Origin: Corynebacterium imitans
GTDB lineage: Bacteria > Actinomycetota > Actinomycetes > Mycobacteriales > Mycobacteriaceae
Assembly (NCBI RefSeq): GCF_000739455.1
Contig: NZ_CP009211.1
Location: 1,809,458-1,873,457, forward strand
Reading direction: 5' to 3'
Length of the DNA stretch: 64,000 nt
Position 1 is the stretch's first letter. Every line of letters begins with the position of its first letter. Of this stretch, positions 51,676 through 61,913 are shown one piece after another. Position numbers and translations under genes: made by a program. The notes beneath the pieces are model-generated. The model saw only the letters and a list, made by a program, of their open reading frames with translations. It searched no databases and was not told where the DNA came from.

Positions 51676-53547
51676 CTAAGCGATCGTGATGCCCAGCTGT
51701 GGTGCAAGCGCGATGCCGGCCGCGAGGATTGCCAGCAGCGCCACGATGACGACAACTGCGGTGCCTGCGGTGCTGCTCCCCTCTTCGGTCGCTACTTTCG
51801 TCGGAGGTGCCGGCTTTTCGCTTTGTACGCGCTTGAGCTCCGCGTTGACTTGGTCAAGCGCTGCTTGCGCGTCCACTCGCGCTGACTGGCGTGCAGCCAG
51901 TTCTTCCTCCTGACGCTCCACAGTGGCAGTGGATTCCCTGACCGCGGCGTTGGCATCAGCGACAGCCTGCTCGAAAGGCTCGCGTGGGGTGGCCTTCGCG
52001 TTTTCGAGTGCCGCGGTGGCGTCGTCGAGTGCAGTCCGCTCGCTACTCAATACTCCCTCGGCGCGACCGGCCGTGTCCTGTGCGTCTCGCAGGCGTGCGG
52101 CGGTGTCGGTTGCGTGTTGGTTGGCGGATGTGGCGACGTCGATAAGCTGCTCGAGCGTTGCCTGACGCTCAGGCAGCAGTTCGTTGATCTTTTCCGTGTA
52201 GGCATCCACCAGTGCAATGTACGCGTTGAGTGCCTTGATCTCTTCGTCATAATCAACGGGCGTGACGCGCGAGTCCAGTGCGGTGGACTTGCCCCGCGAC
52301 TTGTCCAGGCCAGAAGTATTCACCAGAGCGTAGGAAGGCTTTTCGCCGGGGTTGTACTCCGGGTTAGTCAGCCGCTTGGCCCGCATCACCTCGATCGCGC
52401 CGTGAGGCAGGTAAAACGGTTCGCCACTTGCCTTCGCTTTGGTGGTCATGCCGTCTTCGGAGTAGAACGCACCATTTTTCAGGCGCGTGTCCTCGATGAA
52501 GAACATGGTGGTGGCGTAAACGCGGCCGTCGTGAGCAACCTCGATGCCAACCGCCATGCCCTGGGAGGTCGGCGAGAGCATGTTCTTGTTGTGCCCAGAG
52601 GACTCGCGCCAGCCATCGAAGAGTTTGTAAGGCATGTTGTGCCACGAATTGCGGTCCCAGGTTGCGGGGTCGGACTGCCAGTCGTCGACAAAGTTGTACA
52701 TGATGTTTTCGCCCGAATGCCCCCAGGTCTCGCCATCAGAGTGGCGGAACGACTCTTTGCTGCCTGTGGTGTCATAATCCCACACCATCTGACGCGACCA
52801 CGCCTCCGCCTGCGCCCGGTATACCGGGTGCGTAACAAGCTCGTGCAGACCGTGCGCACGACGGTATTGGTTAATCATCTCTTCAACTGCCTGGGCAGTG
52901 AGTCGTTTCCAGTCGTCTTGGGAGTAGTCCGCCCCAGTCTCGTCGCGACGCTTGGTCTCTGCGAGCGCATTCGTGGCGTTCTCGCGCTCCTGTGCAAACT
53001 TGCGCAGGGCATCTTCGGTGTCGTCCACGAGTTGCTGCTGCTCGTCGCGCTTGGCAACCGCCTCAGCGAGCTCGGAGTCTGCAGCATCTTGAGCGGCGCG
53101 TGCGTCGCTGACGGACTGGTTAGCTTCGCGCAGGGTGCGCTCCGCTTCCGCGACAGCGTTCTTCGCGTCCTGCTGCGCCGCCTCAAGTGCAGCTATGTCA
53201 AGCTTGGCGAGTTCGGCCTTCGCCTGCGCGTGCTGTGTTTTAGCCGCTTCGAGGTTCTCTAATGCGGTATCCACTTGCTCGCGTTGGGAGTCCTCTGCGG
53301 ACTGTGCCTCTACCAGCTTCGCTTCTGCCTCGGCGACAGTCTGTTCCGCGGCCGCCAGGCGCTCTTGCCACACGGCGAGCTCATCCTCGTAGGACTGCGG
53401 GGATGTCTCCGCAGGCTCAGTGTCAGTGTTGATGCTGGCGGTGGCGGTCGCTGTTACCGGCTCTTGGGCGAGCGCCTGCGGGGCCGGGGTAAGCGCGAGG
53501 GTAAGCGACGTTGCCGTAGCAATAGCGACAAGGGTGCGGGAGTACAC
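51676..53547 (-). CDS. CAP-domain surface protein with flanking coiled coils
   Basis: A 623-residue exported protein. A signal peptide ends at ALA-QEP. Residues about 50-200 form an Ala/Glu-rich coiled coil. A CAP (SCP/PR1) domain follows at about 220-360, with MINQYRRAHGLHEL, GENIMYNF, HNKNMLSP and GMAVGIE. A second coiled coil covers about 440-590, and a C-terminal helix with the tail LAPQLGITIA anchors it. The symmetric coiled coil-CAP-coiled coil design suggests a rod that holds the CAP domain away from the membrane. Function unknown; inserted between ftsB and eno. Confidence 0.85.
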   Translation of the reverse strand: MYSRTLVAIATATSLTLALTPAPQALAQEPVTATATASINTDTEPAETSPQSYEDELAVWQERLAAAEQTVAEAEAKLVEAQSAEDSQREQVDTALENLEAAKTQHAQAKAELAKLDIAALEAAQQDAKNAVAEAERTLREANQSVSDARAAQDAADSELAEAVAKRDEQQQLVDDTEDALRKFAQERENATNALAETKRRDETGADYSQDDWKRLTAQAVEEMINQYRRAHGLHELVTHPVYRAQAEAWSRQMVWDYDTTGSKESFRHSDGETWGHSGENIMYNFVDDWQSDPATWDRNSWHNMPYKLFDGWRESSGHNKNMLSPTSQGMAVGIEVAHDGRVYATTMFFIEDTRLKNGAFYSEDGMTTKAKASGEPFYLPHGAIEVMRAKRLTNPEYNPGEKPSYALVNTSGLDKSRGKSTALDSRVTPVDYDEEIKALNAYIALVDAYTEKINELLPERQATLEQLIDVATSANQHATDTAARLRDAQDTAGRAEGVLSSERTALDDATAALENAKATPREPFEQAVADANAAVRESTATVERQEEELAARQSARVDAQAALDQVNAELKRVQSEKPAPPTKVATEEGSSTAGTAVVVIVALLAILAAGIALAPQLGITIA

Positions 53548-53668
53548 GGTGGTGGGCCTTTCTGGGCACGAGGAATGACACGGGAAGCGTCATACACAAG
53601 TGTATCGGACCGCACACAGAAAGCCCCAAGGGTTACCCAAGAATTCTGCAAGAAAGTGCAGGCATGCG

Positions 53669-53713
53669 AACGCCCCCTCCGGCCGCGGCACGGGGCCGGG
53701 CGAAGGGGGCGTC
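53669..53713 (-). terminator. Terminator of eno
   Basis: ACGCCCCC and GGGGGCGT arms with GC-rich CCGG/CCGG inner pairing lie directly beyond the eno stop; the T-run is weak. Confidence 0.65.
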
Positions 53714-53726
53714 GATTAGCGAGGGC

Positions 53727-55100
<1,374 letters not shown>

Positions 55101-55904
55101 TTAGCGGCGGGCGGGCTGGTTCAGCGCGTAGTTTGCTGCGGCGTCGCGGACCTTGGCTACGTAGTCGTTGGAGTTGTTGTAGCCGAACACAGCGGCGCGC
55201 CAGCCCTGTTCGGTGGCGAGGTCGCCGCCCTTTGCGCACAGGAGGTTGGCGGCGGCGAGTGCGGCGTCGTCGATCTGCTGGGGGTTCGGGTAGCCGTCGC
55301 CATCCGCGTCGCGACCGTAGTGGTGCCAGGACTCCGGGATGAACTGCATGGGGCCCAAAGCGCGGTCGTATACGGTGTCGCCGTCGAGTGCCCCGCCGTC
55401 GGTGTCGTGGACGGTGGCGAAGTTGCCCGAGCCGTCGAGTGCGGGGCCGATGATGTGGGGATCGGCGATACCCGCGTCGTTGAGCCGGCCCGGGTCGAAG
55501 GCGTGGCCGGTATAGGTGCCGTGGCGGGTTTCAACCCAGCCGATGCCCGCGAGCGTGTTCCACGTGATGTTGCAGGTGGGCCAGGCTTCGGCGGCGATAA
55601 GCGCGGCGTTGCCATAGGCGCGCACAGCCTGGGGGTCGATGCCGGTGGCGTCTGCGATCGGGCCGGCCCATTCGGCGAGCTGGTCGGCGGTGCGGCCGGG
55701 GCCGTGGACGTCAATAAGCGGCGGCGCTTGCGCAGCGGCCGGGGGGATCGTGGTGGGGACCGGCTCGCGGGTTTGGCCGGGCAATGGTTTACCAAGGAAG
55801 GACAGGACCCACGCCACCAGGGAGATCGCCAAGATGATGGCAAGCATGACTACGAGGAGCCCGGCGCAGCCGCAGCCCCTCGCGATGCGGCGGGGGTGAG
55901 TCAT
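55101..55904 (-). CDS. Lytic transglycosylase (SLT/MltB-like), membrane anchored
   Basis: A 267-residue peptidoglycan-cleaving enzyme. A basic N-terminus (THPRRIARGCG) and one helix anchor it, followed by a Pro-rich linker and the transglycosylase domain. The catalytic glutamate is in LAGIGWVETRHGTYTGH, and RALGPMQFIPESWHHYGRDADGDGYPNPQQIDDA is typical of the MltB-like group. ATG 55904 was chosen. It is the upstream neighbour of eno, as in other corynebacteria. Confidence 0.88.
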   Translation of the reverse strand: MTHPRRIARGCGCAGLLVVMLAIILAISLVAWVLSFLGKPLPGQTREPVPTTIPPAAAQAPPLIDVHGPGRTADQLAEWAGPIADATGIDPQAVRAYGNAALIAAEAWPTCNITWNTLAGIGWVETRHGTYTGHAFDPGRLNDAGIADPHIIGPALDGSGNFATVHDTDGGALDGDTVYDRALGPMQFIPESWHHYGRDADGDGYPNPQQIDDAALAAANLLCAKGGDLATEQGWRAAVFGYNNSNDYVAKVRDAAANYALNQPARR

Positions 55905-56083
55905 GAGGACACAGCTTACCCACGCCAGATTGAGCGCTGGCAGTGGGCGGGAATCGCCTGGCGGACAGTCACATTGGTCACTCAATTCACACCTGTCACT
56001 TCAGTTACGTGTAAAGTGTTGCGCGGACGGTCACGCTTCGTGGCCGACGCTTCCCCAGAACCCATTCGAAAGGATCCAAAACC

Positions 56084-56500
56084 ATGAAGCGCATCACCAC
56101 CGCCCTCGTCGCTGGCGCACTCGCATTCGGCGCGCTCGCCGCACCTGCAAACGCGCAGACCAACTACGCCGAGCTCGTGCGCGTGCTCAACGGCAATGTG
56201 AAGACCATGGACTGCAACGCCCTGCGCACCGTTGTGCGCGGCGCTGGTCTGGCCAACGAGAACACCACCCGCTCCGAGTTCGTGGGCAACGTAAATAAGG
56301 CCGTCGGCGAGGACGCCGCGCTGCGCCTCGTTGCTGCACCGACCGTGAACACGCTGGGCGACCGCGCGCTGGAATGCGGCATCGTCAAGCCGGACGAAGT
56401 CACCCCGCTCAACCAGGCCATCGCCATGAGCTCCCAGATGTCCTCCCAGGCGGGTCTGCCGGAGATCCGCAACCTAATCCCGGCGCTGCCGACGCGCTAG
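56084..56500 (+). CDS. Small secreted protein, candidate PorB/PorC-type cell-wall porin
   Basis: A 138-residue protein with a signal peptide ending at ANA-QTN. The mature helical domain of about 110 residues has two cysteines (MDCNALR and LECGIVK) that can form one disulfide. Its size, cysteine pair and position between mazG and the transglycosylase/eno genes match the corynebacterial anion channels PorB/PorC. Motif-level identity cannot be proven here, so the porin role is inference. AAAGGA precedes ATG 56084. The gap to the convergent mazG stop is 7 bases. Confidence 0.7.
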   Translation: MKRITTALVAGALAFGALAAPANAQTNYAELVRVLNGNVKTMDCNALRTVVRGAGLANENTTRSEFVGNVNKAVGEDAALRLVAAPTVNTLGDRALECGIVKPDEVTPLNQAIAMSSQMSSQAGLPEIRNLIPALPTR

Positions 56501-56507
56501 TCGGGGG

Positions 56508-57113
56508 TTACTCGGCCTGCTCGCGGGCCTTGCCCTCTGCCCAGAGACGCTCCTGCGTCTCTACGTCTACGAGCCCCGTCGAACCATCGAAGAAATACGG
56601 GGCGCGTACACGCATCTTTTCCACGAACGCCGCCGCGACATCCGCGAAGTCGAAAGCTTCGCGCTCGGCGGCGATTTCGGCGTGGAAGAGGACTTGCAGG
56701 AGGACGTCGGAAAGCTCTTTTTTGAGCTCCTCATCGCTGGCCCCCGACTCGATGGCCTCGGCGAGCTCCGCTGTCTCCTCGCGCAGGTAGGGCACGAGCT
56801 TTTCGTGCGACATCGTGCGCTCCCACTCGCCGCGGCGGCGAGCTTGCCCCATGACGCGGACTGCCTCGGCCACCGGGTCTTGCAGCGAGGGAACGGAAAG
56901 GATCTCCTCGCCAGCTTTCTCACGCTCGCGCACCTGGGGGTCGTCGGGGTCGGTCGTGACAAGCCACGGGGTACCCACCGTGGAGGCAGGGTTGAGCGAC
57001 CAGCGCACCGAAATGGGCACCTCCGCCGTAAACTCCAGCGGACCCACGAGCCTTTGCGCAACGTCCACCGGCACCATCTGCGGCCACCGAGCATCAAGCA
57101 CCAACACAGTCAT
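56508..57113 (-). CDS. mazG: MazG-family nucleotide pyrophosphohydrolase
   Basis: A 201-residue protein whose C-terminal half is a MazG domain: LVPYLREETAELAEAIESG, then ELKKELSDVLLQVLFHAEIA, giving the metal-binding ExxE...ExxD pattern. It should hydrolyse NTPs to NMP and PPi. The N-terminal 90 residues are less conserved (VLVLDARWPQMVPVDVAQRL). ATG 57113 was chosen; upstream residues overlap the divergent gene. MazG acts as a house-cleaning enzyme for abnormal nucleotides in related bacteria. Confidence 0.85.
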   Translation of the reverse strand: MTVLVLDARWPQMVPVDVAQRLVGPLEFTAEVPISVRWSLNPASTVGTPWLVTTDPDDPQVREREKAGEEILSVPSLQDPVAEAVRVMGQARRRGEWERTMSHEKLVPYLREETAELAEAIESGASDEELKKELSDVLLQVLFHAEIAAEREAFDFADVAAAFVEKMRVRAPYFFDGSTGLVDVETQERLWAEGKAREQAE

Positions 57114-57174
57114 ACACCGCATTGTAAACGCGGGGCGTTGCCACCAACGCGTGCGGACATGCAAGGATAGACGC

Positions 57175-57810
57175 ATGACTATCGCAGAAGCGCTTGCCGC
57201 CCAGAAACCGACCGCCGAGGACGTCGCCGCAGCGTCGTCGACCTTCTCCCCCATCCGCTGGAAAACCGGCTGGCCACACCACCTGCGCCGCGTCCCGCCC
57301 TTCCGCGACGACGCGACCGCGTCGCTGACCCGCCGCGACGTCTTCCTCTTCGCACAGGACGTGGTGGACTCCGGCTACAACCGCGACCAGATCATCGACT
57401 TCCTCGGTGCCGCGTTTGCCTATGCCGCAGGCCAGAGCAACCAGGTCCTGCAGTTGCAGCAGTTCCTGCGCAACAAGCACAACGCGAACCAGCTGCTCCA
57501 GGCAATCCGTGGGATTGCAGGCAAGGACGCCGTTTCTGCCTACGGCGCGTTGGTGGCGACCGGGCTTGCGCCGAAGTTCGCCTCGCACCTGGCGTACTTC
57601 CTTGCCGGGCCGCAGGAGGCATCTGATGAGAAGCCGGTGATCATCTGCTCCAAGCGCGCGGCCGCGGCCGGGCTGGCAAAAACCGCTGACTGGACGGCAG
57701 AGGACTACGCCGAATACCTCGCCGCGTTGAAGAAGGCGCGCGATGAGTACGATGCGTCGCTGCCGCTGGATGCGGTGGAGTACGCGATCCGCAAGAACGC
57801 GGAGAACTAG
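57175..57810 (+). CDS. OGG-fold (8-oxoguanine glycosylase-like) protein
   Basis: A 211-residue helical protein. GLAPKFASHLAYFLAGP and KPVIICSKRAAAAGL, followed by W..EDYAEYLAALKKARDEY, resemble the helix-hairpin-helix region and end of OGG-fold DNA glycosylase-like proteins. The catalytic lysine and aspartate of true glycosylases are not certain here. It is divergent from mazG with 61 bases between starts, so two possible nucleotide/DNA-hygiene genes share a promoter region. AAGGA precedes ATG 57175. The stop shares CTAG with the next, convergent gene. Confidence 0.55.
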   Translation: MTIAEALAAQKPTAEDVAAASSTFSPIRWKTGWPHHLRRVPPFRDDATASLTRRDVFLFAQDVVDSGYNRDQIIDFLGAAFAYAAGQSNQVLQLQQFLRNKHNANQLLQAIRGIAGKDAVSAYGALVATGLAPKFASHLAYFLAGPQEASDEKPVIICSKRAAAAGLAKTADWTAEDYAEYLAALKKARDEYDASLPLDAVEYAIRKNAEN

Positions 57811-58280
57811 CTGCTTAGGCCGCCGCCCACGGTGCCGAGGTTGTTGAACTTGTAGCCAAGCGCCAGGAAGAAGCCGATGACCGGCGCGAACGGGGCGATC
57901 TTGGAATCCGTGGTGATCGTTCTGGGGTAGCCGGAGAACTCCGTGATCTTCTGATCCTTGACGTAGCACTCCTGCTGCCCGCCCTTGTTGGCTACGCAGA
58001 GGATGCGATCGGAGGGGTAATTGCCCACCACGCGCACGCCTTGGGTGCCGTAGTCGAAGAACTTCGGGTCCCCGAACTTGATCACCTTGTAGCTGCGCCA
58101 GTAAGAGGCGTAGCCGGGATCGTAGGGGTAGTCCTTTTCGGGGACGTAGTAGCCGCCGGTCCAGTCGGGGCCATCGAAAGAGTCCGCAAGCGCGGTACCG
58201 GTGCCGACGACGGAGGTGGCGGAAAGTGCAAGAGCTGCTGAGAGGGCGGCGATACGGGCCGCGTGTGTGTTCTTGGTCAT
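57807..58280 (-). CDS. Small exported protein with hydrophobic C-terminus
   Basis: A 157-residue exported protein of unknown function. A signal peptide ends at ALA-DSF. A Tyr/Asp/Pro-rich mature domain (GGYYVPEKDYPYDPGYASYW) has two cysteines in RILCVANKGGQQECYV. The C-terminal hydrophobic stretch PFAPVIGFFLALGYKF is short for a full helix. It lies between the OGG-like gene, with which it shares CTAG, and dnaG. Confidence 0.72.
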   Translation of the reverse strand: MTKNTHAARIAALSAALALSATSVVGTGTALADSFDGPDWTGGYYVPEKDYPYDPGYASYWRSYKVIKFGDPKFFDYGTQGVRVVGNYPSDRILCVANKGGQQECYVKDQKITEFSGYPRTITTDSKIAPFAPVIGFFLALGYKFNNLGTVGGGLSS

Positions 58281-58366
58281 ACTCTATACATCTACGCCTG
58301 TCCGACTGGCGTTACGGGCGTTGTGATTGTTTTGGTACGAAAAACTGACGCGAACGTGACGGACGC

Positions 58367-60259
58367 TCATGCTCGCGAGGCGCGGTCGTTGAGCTCCCGA
58401 CGCGCCTGCTCGAGCGCGACCAGGTCGGAGAAGAGCGCGTTGTAGGCCTCCGGTTCCTCCGAGGGTCGCATGCGCTCGAGCTGGGATTTCAGCTGGGCGA
58501 TCTGGTCGCCCACGCGAGTTTCCTGCAGGCGGGAAAGGACGGAGTCGACGTAGCGGTCGATATCGTCGGCGTGGATCGGCTCGACGGCAAGCTCGGAGAC
58601 GAAATTGCGTCCGGCAAGGTCGCGCATTTCACCGGCGACGGCGGCGAGGAAGTTCGGCCCGTGCTCGGCTGCGGCGGCGAGCCCGCCGGCGTTGCCGATG
58701 GCTTCGCGGACTTGGCGGTAGGCGTCGTTGGTAAACGCGTCCGGGTTGATGCCCTCGAAGTAGGAGCCGGCCTTGTCCGGGTACTGCAGCGCGACCTTAA
58801 GCGCTTCGCGCTGTGGCCACAGGATTGGGTCCTGCGGGTTCGGCGGTTGCAGGGCGGGCGGCTGGCCCGGCGCTGCGGATTCTGCTTCACGCTTTATCGC
58901 GACGCGGCGCTGGTCCTTCTTCGGGCGTTTTGCCTCGGCGCGGACCTGGTCGAGGACCTCGTCCGGGTTGGGCCAGCCCACCCAACCGGCCAGCCTGCGT
59001 GCGTACTCCTTTTGCAGGACTTGATCTTCGATGGCGGCGACGACGGGCACGGTGCGTCGTAAAGCTTGCACTCGGCCTTCCGCCGAATCGAGTGAGTAGT
59101 CCTTGAGCAGCGACTCGATGACGAACTCGAACATGGGCACGCGGCGGGCGACGAGGTCGCGCAGCGCCGCATCGCCCTGGGCCAGGCGCAAATCGCAGGG
59201 GTCCATGCCCTCGGGCGCGACGGCGACGAAGGACTGGCCGGTGAACTGCTGGTCGCCCTCGAAGGCGCGCATCGCGGCCTTCTGGCCGGCCTCGTCGCCG
59301 TCGAAGGTGTAGATGAGCTCGCCGCGGAAGTAACTGTCATCCAACATGTGGCGGCGGATGGCGGCGAGGTGCTCCGCACCGAAGGCGGTGCCGCAGGAGG
59401 CGACCGCGGTGGTCACGCCCGCGGCGTGCATCGCCATCACGTCCGTGTAGCCCTCGACGATGACAGTCTGGTGACGCTCGGAAATGTTGCGCTTGGCCAA
59501 GTCCAGGCCGAAGAGCACCTTGGACTTGTGGTACAGCAAGGTGTCCTGGGTGTTCATGTACTTGCCCATGGGGTCGTCGTCGAAAAGCTTGCGGGCGCCG
59601 AAGCCGATCGTGTTGCCGGCGGCGTCCTTGATCGGCCAGATCAGGCGGCGGCGGAACTTGTCGATGGGGCCGCGGCGGCCCATGGAGGAAATGCCGGCGG
59701 CGATAAGCTCCTGCACCTCGAAGCCGCGGCGCAGCAGGTGCTTGGTCAGTGTGTCCCAGCCGTCGGGCGCGTAGCCGCACTCGAAGCGGTAGATGAGCTC
59801 CTTGTCGAAGCCGCGCTCCAGCAGGAAATTGCGGCCAGGCTCGGCCTCGGGAGTTTCGAGCTGCTCGCGGTAGAACTCGTGAGCTGCCTTGTTCGCCGCC
59901 AGCAGGCGCTTGCGGGTACCGGGCTTGACGTCGCGCGCGCCCGTGGAACCGCCCTGATAGTTGATGTGGTAGCCGATCGTGTCGGCGACCGCCTCGACCG
60001 CCTCCGGGAAGGTCAGCTGCTCCAACTCCATGAGGAAGTTGAAGACATCGCCGCCCTTGCCGGTAGAAAAGCAGTGGTAGTAGCCGCGGGCGGGACGAAC
60101 GTGGAAACTCGGCGTCTTCTCATCCTTGAAAGGGCTTAAGCCCTTCATCGAATCGTGCCCGGCCGGCTTGAGCTGGACGTATTCGCCGACGATCTCTTCG
60201 ATCGCCGCGCGCTCGCGGATCGCCTCAATATCGCTTTCCGGAATCCTGCCCCTTGCCAT
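58367..60259 (-). CDS. dnaG: DNA primase DnaG with degenerate zinc finger
   Basis: The replicative primase, 630 residues, makes RNA primers at the fork. The N-terminal zinc domain is altered: the positions of E. coli C40-H43-C61-C64 read S42, K45, C63 and T66 (GLSPFKDEK, YHCFSTGKGGD), so only one ligand remains. The TOPRIM core is intact, with VIVEGYTDVMAMHAAG and IYTFDGDEAGQKAAMRAFEGD. The C-terminal helicase-binding domain is present. ATG 60259 was chosen; the longer arginine-rich frame overlaps the divergent RNase gene, whose start is only 23 bases away. Confidence 0.95.
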   Translation of the reverse strand: MARGRIPESDIEAIRERAAIEEIVGEYVQLKPAGHDSMKGLSPFKDEKTPSFHVRPARGYYHCFSTGKGGDVFNFLMELEQLTFPEAVEAVADTIGYHINYQGGSTGARDVKPGTRKRLLAANKAAHEFYREQLETPEAEPGRNFLLERGFDKELIYRFECGYAPDGWDTLTKHLLRRGFEVQELIAAGISSMGRRGPIDKFRRRLIWPIKDAAGNTIGFGARKLFDDDPMGKYMNTQDTLLYHKSKVLFGLDLAKRNISERHQTVIVEGYTDVMAMHAAGVTTAVASCGTAFGAEHLAAIRRHMLDDSYFRGELIYTFDGDEAGQKAAMRAFEGDQQFTGQSFVAVAPEGMDPCDLRLAQGDAALRDLVARRVPMFEFVIESLLKDYSLDSAEGRVQALRRTVPVVAAIEDQVLQKEYARRLAGWVGWPNPDEVLDQVRAEAKRPKKDQRRVAIKREAESAAPGQPPALQPPNPQDPILWPQREALKVALQYPDKAGSYFEGINPDAFTNDAYRQVREAIGNAGGLAAAAEHGPNFLAAVAGEMRDLAGRNFVSELAVEPIHADDIDRYVDSVLSRLQETRVGDQIAQLKSQLERMRPSEEPEAYNALFSDLVALEQARRELNDRASRA

Positions 60260-60282
60260 GCGCCCAATCGTAGTGTGCAACA

Positions 60283-60654
60283 ATGCGTGGCGTGAAAAAG
60301 CTCGTCGTCGCCCTCGCCGGCCTCTGCAGCGCGTGCGCGTTTGTTGACGCGCCTGTTGATGCAACTGCTATTCCTGCCTGTGGGAACCTGCCCACGGAAG
60401 CGCGGGACACGATCGGGCTTGTGGAACACGGCGGGCCGTACCCCTACCCCGACAACGACGACGCCCGCTTCGGCAACTACGAGGGTGTGCTGCCCGAAGA
60501 GGAGCTCGGCTACTACCGCGAGTACACCGTGGACACGCCCGGGGTGTCACACCGCGGCGCGCGGCGTATCGTCACTGGCGGCGAGGGCGACCCAGAGGTG
60601 TGGTACTACACCGACGACCACTACGAATCCTTCTGTGAGGTGACCGATGTATAG
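60283..60654 (+). CDS. Secreted guanyl-specific ribonuclease (RNase Sa/N1/T1 family)
   Basis: A 123-residue secreted RNase. A signal peptide precedes the mature domain, which follows RNase Sa closely: LPTEARDTIGLVEHGGPYPYP, GYYREYTVDTPGVSHRGARRIVTGG and DDHYESF. Catalytic candidates are E80, R95 and H113, and C33 with C118 could form the usual disulfide. Start ATG 60283, or GTG 60292. The stop overlaps the barstar-like gene by 8 bases, so enzyme and inhibitor are coupled. Confidence 0.85.
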   Translation: MRGVKKLVVALAGLCSACAFVDAPVDATAIPACGNLPTEARDTIGLVEHGGPYPYPDNDDARFGNYEGVLPEEELGYYREYTVDTPGVSHRGARRIVTGGEGDPEVWYYTDDHYESFCEVTDV

Positions 60655-60910
60655 GACAGGACACGGCCGAAGCCGAAACCCAGTACTGCTCACCGCGCCG
60701 GTGGGCAGCGTCGCTGACGTCTGCGCCGCGCTTTCCGTGGCCGTGTTTGGGCCGAAGCGGCCGGCACCGAAAAACCTCGACGGGCTCGCGGACCTGCTGC
60801 GCGAGGCGCACCCGGCGCGCGTTGTCGCCTGCGACTGGCAGCTGCCGGCGGACGAGACGCGGAAAGTCGTGGCCGTGTTCCGGGACAACCGCGTGGAGCT
60901 GGTGCGGTAG
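60647..60910 (+). CDS. Barstar-family ribonuclease inhibitor
   Basis: An 87-residue cytoplasmic protein. KNLDGLADLLREAHPARVV matches the barstar core helix; D45 and D49 correspond to the barnase-contacting aspartates of the NLDALWD motif. The C-terminal strand KVVAVFRDNRVELV fits as well. It starts within the last codons of the RNase gene and should protect the cell before the enzyme is exported. Confidence 0.8.
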   Translation: MYRTGHGRSRNPVLLTAPVGSVADVCAALSVAVFGPKRPAPKNLDGLADLLREAHPARVVACDWQLPADETRKVVAVFRDNRVELVR

Positions 60911-60925
60911 CGAGTTGCGACGTAT

Positions 60926-61831
60926 TTAGCGCGGGTCCCGCTCGCACCCGATTCCGTCGCCGTCGCGATCCAGATGGCTGTCGTAGCCCGGCTGGCCAGC
61001 ATAGATCGGACTGCCGATCGCGTTCCAGACTGCGGTGCAGTTCTTGTAGTACGCGGCCGCCGGTGCTGGCTCGGGTGCGCGGGCGGGAGCGACGAACTGG
61101 TGCTGCTGTTCCTGTTCGAGACGCTGCTGCTCTGCGATGCGCGCGCGTTCAGCTTCCTCGGCCTCGCGCTGCAGCCGTGCTGCTTCTTCGGCGCGGGCGC
61201 GCTCGGCGGCTTCACGCTCGGCTGCCTCGCGTTCCGCGGCTTCCCGCGCGGCGGCTTCGGCGCTGCGGGACGCGGCGGCTGCGCTGGCGCGCGAGGCCTC
61301 CGCTTCCGTGTTTTGAGTGGTGGACAGTGCGGCGGATGAGCGCGTGGTGCTCGTCGCGGACGAGCTGGTCGTGGTGCTTGCCACCGGCTCAGTCGGCGCG
61401 GGTGTTTCCTCTACCGGCATGAGGATGACGCTCGCTATAAATAGCACGGCGCTCAACGCGATCACGCCCGGCCAGTGGCGCGGGGTCTTGCGCGGCGGGT
61501 GGGGCGTGCCCATCCCCTGGATCACTACCTGGTCGGCCTCGGTGAGGAACTGCGAGAGGTACGCATTGGTGCGCACCGTGTCCTCGTAGTGCTGCACAGC
61601 TTTCTTATCTTTGGACGCGCAGCGCAGCCACCACAGCGAGGGGATGAGGAAGGCGAGTCCGACCAGCACCATGGCGGCCATTCCCGCGGGTTCCTGGTCG
61701 TCGAACACGCCCGCGAGAACGCACAGCACGCCCCAGGCGACGGCGAGCCACGCAACAGACTGCCCGAAGAGCCCGGGAGCGCGGGCAAGATCTTTCGGGT
61801 TGGGGGCCGCGGCCTGAAGCGACGTACTCAC
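60926..61831 (-). CDS. Membrane protein with C-terminal excalibur calcium-binding domain
   Basis: A 301-residue protein. Two helices near the N-terminus (about 25-70) and a third at about 122-137 are followed by a Thr/Ser stretch and a long Ala/Glu/Arg-rich helical rod (AAREAAEREAAEREAAERAR). The last 40 residues are an excalibur domain: YYKNCTAVWNAIGSPIYAGQ, then HLDRDGDGIGCERDP with a DxDxDG calcium loop. The domain should be outside the cell. Function unknown. It is convergent with the barstar gene. Confidence 0.82.
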   Translation of the reverse strand: MSTSLQAAAPNPKDLARAPGLFGQSVAWLAVAWGVLCVLAGVFDDQEPAGMAAMVLVGLAFLIPSLWWLRCASKDKKAVQHYEDTVRTNAYLSQFLTEADQVVIQGMGTPHPPRKTPRHWPGVIALSAVLFIASVILMPVEETPAPTEPVASTTTSSSATSTTRSSAALSTTQNTEAEASRASAAAASRSAEAAAREAAEREAAEREAAERARAEEAARLQREAEEAERARIAEQQRLEQEQQHQFVAPARAPEPAPAAAYYKNCTAVWNAIGSPIYAGQPGYDSHLDRDGDGIGCERDPR

Positions 61832-61913
61832 GTTGGCAAACCTCCTGGGCAGAGCTACTTTCTCCCCTTTAATCTAGCCAACGGGCCGCGGAAAACGTAT
61901 TCGCGTATCCGGC

